Below, piece by piece: positions 1-7,032 of a DNA stretch of 64,000 nt; position 1 is the first letter of the stretch, and each line of letters begins with the position of its first letter. The stretch covers positions 1,054,001-1,118,000 of the forward strand of contig CAVPRU010000001.1 in the NCBI GenBank assembly GCA_963707875.1, given 5' to 3'. The position numbers and the translations under genes were made by a program. Below the pieces are notes generated by a model. The model saw nothing but the letters and a program-made list of their open reading frames with translations, was not told the DNA's origin and made no database searches. The DNA comes from SZUA-320 sp963707875. Its GTDB lineage: Bacteria > Gemmatimonadota > Gemmatimonadetes > Gemmatimonadales > GWC2-71-9.

Positions 1-774
1 CGGAGCTGCGGGACCGCGGTCGGAGGGCGGGACTGGTTGTTCCGCTGGGTCGAGCGCCGCCGACAGCCCGGAGCTGAACCGGCTGAGCGCCGCCTCGAGG
101 CCACCCCCTTCCGTCTTTGCCAGTTGCCGGAGCTCGGTCACCAGGCTGTCCCGCTGGGTCCCGGGCGGGAGCAGCCTGGTTATCTGGCCGATACCCTTCA
201 GGAACCCGGTCGGCGTTGCCGTCAGCAGACGCTGCTGGATCGCCCAGGCCTTGTCAAACCGCCCCAGCCGCTCCAACGACTGGCGGGTCAGCAGCTGCAC
301 CAGAGGACCCACATCGTCCGGAACGGCCCAGTCGCCCCCGTCGACAACCGCGTCGTCCCGCCCGGCGGCCCAGGCCTCCACCAGGGCACCCACCTTCTCC
401 TGATCCGGGGGAGTCAGGGGGCCCGCCAGGACCTGACACCAATCCTCGAATCCGGGATCCTTGGTCAGACGGAGCACCGTCCCGGGACCCGGGCCGGTGA
501 GGGTCCACACCCCATCGCGGCCAAGCGGGACCCCGTCGAACGGGCAGACGAGGGTCCAGACCCCGGCCCGCCAGAGCCCCGCCACCAAGGCCCGGTCCCC
601 CTTCCGGGCCGCGCACCGGTTGCAGACGTAGCGGCCGCACTGGTAGCACCGGGCCACCACCTCGGGGCGGCCCACCCCGACCTGGACGACCGGCCCGGTG
701 CAGAGCGGACCCACGTAGCGGCAGTGCCGGTTCCACTCGCAGGCCTTCTCGACCTCCGCGGCTGGCGTCACCAT
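1..774 (-). CDS. cysteine-rich zinc-ribbon protein, 3' end cut by window edge
   Basis: This reading frame is open from an ATG to the window edge (258 codons) with no stop, so only the N-terminal part is visible. Cysteines lie at about residues 12, 18, 25, 43, 46, 51, 54 and 77; the C-x2-C-x4-C-x2-C core (43-54) inside RCYQCGRYVCNRC looks like a structural zinc knuckle or treble clef. The rest, up to about residue 225, is helical and unrecognised, and the last visible part is Pro/Ala-rich. It overlaps the preceding gene by 7 bases (stop TGA inside ATGGTGA), so it is translationally coupled and belongs to the TIR-NACHT operon. No signal peptide or TM helix is visible. The family was not recognised; a role as adaptor or nucleic-acid-binding partner of the upstream proteins is only inference. 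Confidence 0.7.
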   Translation of the reverse strand, partial: MVTPAAEVEKACEWNRHCRYVGPLCTGPVVQVGVGRPEVVARCYQCGRYVCNRCAARKGDRALVAGLWRAGVWTLVCPFDGVPLGRDGVWTLTGPGPGTVLRLTKDPGFEDWCQVLAGPLTPPDQEKVGALVEAWAAGRDDAVVDGGDWAVPDDVGPLVQLLTRQSLERLGRFDKAWAIQQRLLTATPTGFLKGIGQITRLLPPGTQRDSLVTELRQLAKTEGGGLEAALSRFSSGLSAALDPAEQPVPPSDRGPAAP

Positions 775-2309
775 GACGGCGCGATCATCACGTGACCGAT
801 TCCCTGTCCCTCCAGCCATCGGGCGACGTGGGAGTACTGGAATCCGTCACAGCACAGCAGTCCCCGCTCCACCCCCTCCTGGTGCATGGCCCGGACCAGC
901 GCTCCCGGCAGGTCCTTCCCCCGGAGCACCGTCCGGTCGAAGAAGGTCCTCAACACGTCCAGCCTGTCCTCCAAGCCCGGCGTGGCATCGCGCCACCCGT
1001 CGGGGGGGGCGATGCCCAGGCGGTGGAGCCGTTCGCAGAGCAGGCTCACGTTGAGCCGGAGCATGGTGGCCCGGATCTCCTGGTCGTGCACCACCTGATA
1101 GCGCCCCACCGACTGCAGCAGGCATGAGGTCGGGATCAGTTCGAGCAGGAACCGGTCGGTGTCGGAGCCCGCCACCCGCTGGAACACCTCCCGTTCCAGG
1201 TCGCGGGAAGCTCGACTCACCCGGCTGGCCGTTCCGGGGTCCGCCTCGACTGCTTGCGCGGCACCGGCGTACACCACCGCCGCCATGAGCTCTTGGGAGT
1301 GGCCGGTCTCCACCCCGATCACCGCCGCCAGCTCCAGCACTGACGATAGCTTCTCGCCCTGGGGGCCCAGCAGGGAGAGCTTGTCTCGCCCAGGCAGCAC
1401 CCGGACCACTCCATCGGACGTCGCGTCACGCACCGCGGCAGTCACCGCGTCTAGGGCCTCCTCCGAGGGCTCCGGCAGCTCGTCTGCGGCGAGCCATCCG
1501 GCGATCTCAACCAGCCGCGCTTCGGAGTCCTCGGTCCGTGGAACCCCGGAGGAGTAGATCTCCCAGGCTGCCCTGCGGCTCACTTGTCCGGTGCCGGCCT
1601 GGAGCTTCACCATCTGGCCCAGCAGGTTCCGCTCGAGTTCGGCCTGCCCCTGATTCCGTGCCTGTTCCATCCGCTTCATCCGGGCGTACTCCATCATCGC
1701 CCGATACCGTGGGTGTCCCAGCGGCACCCCCAGCGATTCCGCCTTGGAGAGCAGCCAGGTCAGGTAGGCGCCGCTGTCCGCCCCGGGCGTGGACCGGTAG
1801 GTGGCCACCCGTTCGTAGCACTCCGCGGCGGCGGCGGTGCATCGTCGCGCGGCGCCATCCGATATCACCTCCGCCAGTCCGCCGAAGAAGGGCGCCACCG
1901 CACCCATCACCTCAATCGCGTTGGCCTCGAGGGCCCCGAACTCCGCCACCTCATCGCGAGGTTCCAGTCCCACGACCCGGGGAGCCAGCCGGTCGGCCCG
2001 TAGTGCCGCAGCGATGCCCAGTCCACCGGTCTCCAGGTAGTCGGCTGGGGGATCTCCCGCCCCGGGACCTCCCAGTCGGGCGAGTTCGACCCAGGACTCG
2101 TTCTGGAGTCCGACCAGGAAGGGCCGGTCCCGGGGAAGCTCCTGATAGAGTAGGGTGGTATTGCGCTGGGCGGCAGCGTACTCGCCGGGCGGGAGCGCGT
2201 GCCGGGGGGGATCCAGCAGGACCAGCACTTCCTGCCGGGCGGTGCCCTCGCCACGCTCGACCTGGGTGCCCAGCTTGCGCCCCCCCGAACTCAGCCGCGG
2301 ACACCACAC
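768..2309 (-). CDS. 513-aa protein of unknown function in the TIR-NACHT operon
   Basis: This cytoplasmic-looking protein has no TM helix. It begins with a beta-strand-like segment (EVLVLLDPP, about residue 27), has a long helical middle, and ends with a hydrophobic strand and a G-F-x-x-S-H motif close to the C-terminus (CDGFQYSHVARW, then HVMIAPSW). The layout resembles, from memory, a poorly characterised bacterial family whose N-terminus reads VILLQDAH-like and whose C-terminus reads GGFHTxGLTxLL, related in overall shape to TraB/ChaN-type proteins; here the expected GGFH is changed to DGFQ. That assignment is weak. A GTG start lies 15 bases after the stop of the TIR gene, with GGAG about 12 bases upstream overlapping that stop, which suggests coupled translation. 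The gene overlaps the zinc-ribbon gene downstream. Function unknown; co-expression with a TIR effector suggests a defence accessory. Confidence 0.85.
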   Translation of the reverse strand: MWCPRLSSGGRKLGTQVERGEGTARQEVLVLLDPPRHALPPGEYAAAQRNTTLLYQELPRDRPFLVGLQNESWVELARLGGPGAGDPPADYLETGGLGIAAALRADRLAPRVVGLEPRDEVAEFGALEANAIEVMGAVAPFFGGLAEVISDGAARRCTAAAAECYERVATYRSTPGADSGAYLTWLLSKAESLGVPLGHPRYRAMMEYARMKRMEQARNQGQAELERNLLGQMVKLQAGTGQVSRRAAWEIYSSGVPRTEDSEARLVEIAGWLAADELPEPSEEALDAVTAAVRDATSDGVVRVLPGRDKLSLLGPQGEKLSSVLELAAVIGVETGHSQELMAAVVYAGAAQAVEADPGTASRVSRASRDLEREVFQRVAGSDTDRFLLELIPTSCLLQSVGRYQVVHDQEIRATMLRLNVSLLCERLHRLGIAPPDGWRDATPGLEDRLDVLRTFFDRTVLRGKDLPGALVRAMHQEGVERGLLCCDGFQYSHVARWLEGQGIGHVMIAPSW

Positions 2310-2324
2310 AGGGATCGCGAGCTC

Positions 2325-4511
2325 CTATCCGAACAGCAGCCGACGTTCCCTGCTGCCCAGTGCCGCGGGATCGATCCCGGTGGCTCCGGACAACTCGGGT
2401 GGAGTACTGCCCACGTCGATCCCGGTCAGGTCCGCCCCCGAGAGATCAGCCTGGGAGAAGTCGGCACCGTCCACCGTAGCCCCGAACAACGTGCACCCCC
2501 GGAAAGTGCAGCCGGTGAATCGGGTGCCGCTCAGCACCGCATCGGTAAACTCCACGTCCTCGAACACCGCGCCCGTCAGGTCGAGCCCGGCCAGATTCGC
2601 CTCCGCCAGTCGGAGCCCGCTGAAACGCATCGCGGCGGGGTCGGACCGGGAACGGCGGAGCCCGAGGGCAATGCGGAACAGGTTGCTGCGATAGACCGGA
2701 TCGGCGGCGAACCCGCGCAGTTCCTGATCCAGGTACTCCAGCAGAGTCGCCCCCAGGTCGCCGGCACCGGTGGGCAGTTCAAGCGACTCCCGGACCCGGC
2801 GGTCGTCGAGAATGCCGGCCAGGAACAGGGCCTGATCCGTGGTCATCCGGCGGGCCGACAGCAGCTGAGGGGTCCGCGGGCCTTCTTCGGGACCGGTCGT
2901 GGTCCCGGTTGCCTGTTCCGTCAGCCAGCGGGCGGCGGCGGCGGCGCCGAAATAGTCCTCGAACGACTTGTGCCCGAACCCGTACCTCCGGTCCCGGTCG
3001 CAGTTGAGGAAGGCGTAGGTCCGGATCTGCCGGGTCAGGAACTCACGGAGCGCTCCGTGTCCCACGCTCTCGAACAAGCGGGAAAGGAGGGACAGCAGTT
3101 CCTCCTCCTGCAGGGTGGACGCCCCCCGGCCCAGGCACTCGTCGGCGAACCGTTCCATGGCGCAGTACTGCCAGGCAAGTGGAAGGATGGCATCCATCAG
3201 CGGGCGGCGGGTCACCGCGTGATCCAGGAACCGCTGGTACAGCCCGCTCTGGGCCATGTCAGGCATCGAGGGCAGCTCGTTCGCGATCGACACGATCATG
3301 TAGCACCAGAGCGGCCGCGAGGTGAGGGTCGAGAGTCTGGGCCGATCGGCCACCTCTTTCAGCAGCCGGTCCGCCCCGCCCGGTTCCACGCCGGCCGGCG
3401 ACGACTCCACGTACTGCCGCCACTCCCGGTCGCCCCACGCCTGCAGTTCGTAGCTGTCCCAGCCGGCCAGGTCCTCCTCCGGACGGCTCAGGTAGGCCGA
3501 ACGGGAGGTGACGACCACGCGGGCTCCCTCGATCCCGAGGAGCGGTGCCAGGACGTCCTGCCATCGCGCCTGACGCGGCAGCGACAGTTCGTCCAGCCCG
3601 TCCAGAATCACCCCCGCCACCCCGTCCCTGAGCCAGCCGACGAACTGGTCCCGCCTGGCGCCCGGAAACTCCAGCCCCATGGCGTACTCCAGCACCTGCT
3701 GGACGAGATCTCGTGGATTGGTCGGCGCCGCGGCGTCGGCGTAGCTGAACCGCCGCAGGGGATAGAGGATCGGGAGCAACTGTTCCCGCCGGGTCTCCAG
3801 CCGGTCCACCTGGTCCAGCAGCGCCCGCCAGGCGAGGTAGGTCTTCCCCATCCCGTAGTTCCCCAGGATGGCCACCCGGGGCCGGACTCCCTCCCACACC
3901 TCACCCACGATGGACTCGAGCGCTGCCTCCTGACCACCATCCAGGGCCGCGGCGAACTGGGGCACGTACAGCCGATCCGGGCGCACCAGGTCGGTGGCGA
4001 AGGTCTGGGCGCACTCCGCTCTGAGTCGAGCCACGTAGGTATCCACCGTGGCTCTCCGCTCCAGGGGCCGTGCCTCCTCCGCGGCAGCTGGTACTTCCGG
4101 AGTAGGCGCGGGCCCGACCAGCGCCTCCACCGCTTCCACGATCCGGGTGAGATGCTGATCCACCGGCGGGGGCATGGCGTTCAGCCACTGCCGGGTGCGC
4201 AGGTACCACTCCATCTCCCCTTCGGGCAGAATGTCCTCGATCCGGACCGGCAGGATCGACACTCCCCGGTGGAGCGCCAGCTCCAGCTCGTTCATGACGT
4301 ACGGGGAAACGTTGGAGTGACCAGAGAACACCAGGACCACGGCGCGGGCCCGTTGGAGGGCGGCGATCAGCGCCGCGGCATACCGGGTCCCCGGCCCGAT
4401 GTCCCGGGGAGCGATCCAGCAGGGCACTCCCCGACCCTCAAGCGCCGCGACTAGGGCCTGCGCGGCTGCGGCATCCTGCGAGGAGTGGCTGATGAATACG
4501 GTCCGGTCCAC
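2325..4511 (-). CDS. TIR-NACHT-pentapeptide repeat protein (STAND-type, probable defence effector)
   Basis: The 728-residue protein has three parts. Residues 1-130 form a TIR domain: FISHSSQD opening, CWIAPRDI (31-38) and NELELAL (74-80), whose E75 sits where the catalytic glutamate of NAD-cleaving TIR domains lies. A STAND/NACHT NTPase follows, with Walker A GNYGMGKT (217-224) and Walker B VILDGLDEL (301-309). Residues 628-700 are pentapeptide repeats of the A(D/N)LxG type. TIR-STAND proteins are known bacterial immune sensors in which the C-terminus senses, the NTPase oligomerises and the TIR depletes NAD. The start is GTG with GGAGGT 6 bases upstream. It leads an operon with a 513-aa protein and a zinc-ribbon protein. 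The phage-defence role is inferred; enzymatic TIR activity is likely because the glutamate is kept. No mobile-element gene lies beside it in the window. Confidence 0.93.
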   Translation of the reverse strand: MDRTVFISHSSQDAAAAQALVAALEGRGVPCWIAPRDIGPGTRYAAALIAALQRARAVVLVFSGHSNVSPYVMNELELALHRGVSILPVRIEDILPEGEMEWYLRTRQWLNAMPPPVDQHLTRIVEAVEALVGPAPTPEVPAAAEEARPLERRATVDTYVARLRAECAQTFATDLVRPDRLYVPQFAAALDGGQEAALESIVGEVWEGVRPRVAILGNYGMGKTYLAWRALLDQVDRLETRREQLLPILYPLRRFSYADAAAPTNPRDLVQQVLEYAMGLEFPGARRDQFVGWLRDGVAGVILDGLDELSLPRQARWQDVLAPLLGIEGARVVVTSRSAYLSRPEEDLAGWDSYELQAWGDREWRQYVESSPAGVEPGGADRLLKEVADRPRLSTLTSRPLWCYMIVSIANELPSMPDMAQSGLYQRFLDHAVTRRPLMDAILPLAWQYCAMERFADECLGRGASTLQEEELLSLLSRLFESVGHGALREFLTRQIRTYAFLNCDRDRRYGFGHKSFEDYFGAAAAARWLTEQATGTTTGPEEGPRTPQLLSARRMTTDQALFLAGILDDRRVRESLELPTGAGDLGATLLEYLDQELRGFAADPVYRSNLFRIALGLRRSRSDPAAMRFSGLRLAEANLAGLDLTGAVFEDVEFTDAVLSGTRFTGCTFRGCTLFGATVDGADFSQADLSGADLTGIDVGSTPPELSGATGIDPAALGSRERRLLFG

Positions 4512-4516
4512 CGGTT

Positions 4517-4563
4517 ACCTCCGGTCCGGGCGAGCCCGGGAAAGGTCTGCTGGGGATATGATA
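4517..4563 (-). promoter_or_regulatory. ribosome binding site and possible -10 of the TIR operon
   Basis: GGAGGT (4522-4517 on the minus strand) lies 6 bases before the GTG start of the TIR-NACHT gene and fixes that start. The only AT-rich hexamer in this otherwise GC-rich gap is TATCAT (4563-4558), a plausible -10 element. No convincing -35 was found 17 bases upstream, so the promoter call is weak while the ribosome binding site is good. Confidence 0.4.
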
Positions 4564-4620
4564 CGGTCAGCCGGGCCCGGGCGCGAGGCCGACCCGCGCC
4601 TCGCCTTCGACCTGGGACCA

Positions 4621-6981
4621 TCATCGGTCCCAGCGCGCTCCAAGCGCCATCAGGCGTGAGCGGACGAAGATCAGGGCCGGGAGGTCCTGGTCGCCGTTCT
4701 GCCACTGGCGAGCGGCATCCCGGTAGAGTCGCACCGCCGAGGCCGTGTCGGACTCGGCTTCCAGCCACCCAGCGAGTTTGAGCCGCGCATTGAGGAACTC
4801 GAGCTCCGCCTCCGAGCCGAATTCCGGCCGCGCGGCTACTTCCTGAAGCAGGGTGATCGCCTGACCTCTTCGTCCAGTGAGGTACTCTGCCTCGGCCCGC
4901 CGTGCTGTCCGGTGCACTGGAAGCGGCAGGGCGGTTGCAGCCGCGAGGGCACCGAGGGCCGAGTCCGAGGCAGCGCGTGCCAGGGCGACAACACCGGTGA
5001 GGTAACGCTCCGCCCCACGCTCGACGTCGCTGGCCGGATCGAGGACCGCGCGGACCCGACCGAGCAGCCGCGCAGCCGCTCTCAGGCGCCCCGCTTCAAC
5101 CAAGGCGTCTCCCGCCAGCGCCGCGAAGGTGGGGTTCACCGGCTCCCGCTCGAGAATCCGTTCTGCCTTGTCCAGCTCGCGCTCGGAGGCGTCGGCCTTG
5201 CCTCCCACCCGGAGGGCGGCCGCGCGCAGCAACCGGTTTCGCCATTCGCTGAGCCAGGCACGACCCTGACGATTCATGTCCGCGGCGATGCCGAACTCCC
5301 GCGCTGCGTCGGCCATCCGTCCTTCCCAGAGGGCCAGGTAGCCAAGGGACCGGTGACCGTTCGACGGGTTGGCCGTGGTGGGCACCCTCGTCATCTGATG
5401 AAACGCCGACTCGGCGTCTCCGGCCCGGCCAGCCAGCACGAGCGCGGCCCCAAACTCTCCGTTGATATTGTGTTGGTAGAGGATCGACTGGTCGAGCTGC
5501 CCGGCCTCCTGGTAGTGCTGCACGGCACGCACGAAATCCCGTTGCCCCTTGTAGGCGGTCGCCAGGTTGATGTGCGCGTTGACCTCCATGGGATCCCAAC
5601 GGAGGACCTGTTCCAGCGCCGGAATCGCCTCGGCCCACCGTTCGAGCCGGAGGTAGCGGGTACCCAGATTCCCCTGGGTCAACACCGACGGGTACCGCTC
5701 CGCCAGGACGAGGGCGAGCGCCAGCGCGGAGTCCGTGTCTCCGCGAAAGGCGGCCCAGTTCTCCTCGATTCTGAGACGCTCCCGCTCGGTGAGCCGATCG
5801 CGTCGGGCCACGGCGGCGGCGAAGTGCTCCCTTCCCGCCTCACGGTTGAGCAGATAGTAGTGGTAGGCCCCGAGCGCGGCGAAGGCCATGGCGAACCCGG
5901 TGTCGATACTCACCGCCCGGTCCCAGTACTCGCCGGCCATCCGGAACTCGTTCCGCCGCCAGGCTGCGGCTCCATCGCTGTAGGCCCGGAGTGCGGCGAG
6001 GGAGGGAGTGGTCACCAACTCGAGGGGTCGCGACCCCGAGGCGACCTCGCGACGGGACTCTCCGACCGCCCGACGGGTTCCTCGGATGATCCGATCTACC
6101 GCCGCAACCACTTCGTCCGCCCCCGCCGCCGTCGCCTCAGCCCGATGCCTCACCAAGCCTGACTCCGCCTCAACCAGTGCGGCGGACAGGATCACCTCAC
6201 CATCCGGGCCAGGTGCCACCCGGAGTTCAAGGACCCACCGCACACCGGTGCGGATTGCCACCTCTCGCGCAACCACCTCTCCCAGCCATTCGTCCGGCGA
6301 CAGACCCATGTGGCTCAGCACGGCCGCGACTCGTGCCCTGGGAAGGAGTTGAAGTTGCCGGGATTGCTGGAGTGCGACCAACGCGGCTTCCTGCAGGGTC
6401 CGATCGAGCAGGGTATCAGTGGTCGCGTTCACCACGTCGGCCAGCAACACGACATCGCCCTCGCCGAACCCCTGCACCTGTCGATCCGGTCGCAGGAGCG
6501 CCACCAGAAACCCCGCCACGACGATAGCCGCCACCATGACCAGGGAGCGACCCCGGGCGGGCCGCCCGGGGCCCACCACCCCGGTCTCGGCACGGCGCGC
6601 AGCCAGCCATTCGTCGAACTCGGGAGAATCGGGAAGCACTAGGCCAAGGAGGTAGTGCTCGCCGGCCGGCGGGCCGTCGGCGGTGATCGCGGCCGGAGCC
6701 GCGCTCACGATGCCTTCTCGCCGAACCAGCAACTCGGCACCGGCGGCTTTGGCCACGGATCCCAACAGCGCGTCGAGCGCTGCGCGGCCAGCGGTGAGGG
6801 ACAGATCGGGCCAAAGGTGCAACAGCACCTCCGCCTCGGGCCGGTGCCCGCCCCCCGCCAGGATGAACGCCGTCAGGGCAAGCGCGCGACTCTCAACCTG
6901 GACGGCGGCACCGGAGGAATCCTCCAGCGCAGCGGCGCCTCGGGTTCGAAGCAGGAAGGGGGCCGGACGGTCCGGTGCCAT
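4621..6981 (-). CDS. membrane-anchored SARP-like/TolB-like/TPR protein
   Basis: The 786-residue protein starts with about 95 residues that look like a degenerate SARP winged-helix region (LALTAFILAGGG, then LLHLWPDLSLTAGRAALDAL). A single TM helix follows at about 147-164. Next comes a periplasmic TolB-like domain (VVLLADVVNATTDTLLDRTL and onwards to about 290), and then a long TPR array to the C-terminus. This plan, with an N-terminal output module, one helix and a TolB-like plus TPR sensor, recurs in Gemmatimonadota-style one-component regulators. Its start lies about 50 bases behind the end of the larger SARP gene on the same strand, so the two are probably co-transcribed. No classic BTAD region is visible, unlike its neighbour. 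DNA binding is uncertain because the N-terminal domain is diverged. The ligand is unknown. Confidence 0.85.
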   Translation of the reverse strand: MAPDRPAPFLLRTRGAAALEDSSGAAVQVESRALALTAFILAGGGHRPEAEVLLHLWPDLSLTAGRAALDALLGSVAKAAGAELLVRREGIVSAAPAAITADGPPAGEHYLLGLVLPDSPEFDEWLAARRAETGVVGPGRPARGRSLVMVAAIVVAGFLVALLRPDRQVQGFGEGDVVLLADVVNATTDTLLDRTLQEAALVALQQSRQLQLLPRARVAAVLSHMGLSPDEWLGEVVAREVAIRTGVRWVLELRVAPGPDGEVILSAALVEAESGLVRHRAEATAAGADEVVAAVDRIIRGTRRAVGESRREVASGSRPLELVTTPSLAALRAYSDGAAAWRRNEFRMAGEYWDRAVSIDTGFAMAFAALGAYHYYLLNREAGREHFAAAVARRDRLTERERLRIEENWAAFRGDTDSALALALVLAERYPSVLTQGNLGTRYLRLERWAEAIPALEQVLRWDPMEVNAHINLATAYKGQRDFVRAVQHYQEAGQLDQSILYQHNINGEFGAALVLAGRAGDAESAFHQMTRVPTTANPSNGHRSLGYLALWEGRMADAAREFGIAADMNRQGRAWLSEWRNRLLRAAALRVGGKADASERELDKAERILEREPVNPTFAALAGDALVEAGRLRAAARLLGRVRAVLDPASDVERGAERYLTGVVALARAASDSALGALAAATALPLPVHRTARRAEAEYLTGRRGQAITLLQEVAARPEFGSEAELEFLNARLKLAGWLEAESDTASAVRLYRDAARQWQNGDQDLPALIFVRSRLMALGARWDR

Positions 6982-7032
6982 GGGGGAAACCTACTCCGCG
7001 TTCCGTCCAGGCGCGATCCAACCGGGGAGCGG

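Noticed and set aside
254..736. A 160-codon minus-strand frame rich in Gly, Arg and Pro
   Set aside because: It is a shadow of the zinc-ribbon gene in the next frame, which shows ordered cysteines and runs to the window edge.
2199..4454. A 751-codon frame antisense to the TIR-NACHT gene
   Set aside because: Composition is typical of the complement of a GC-rich gene; the opposite strand has clear TIR and NACHT motifs.
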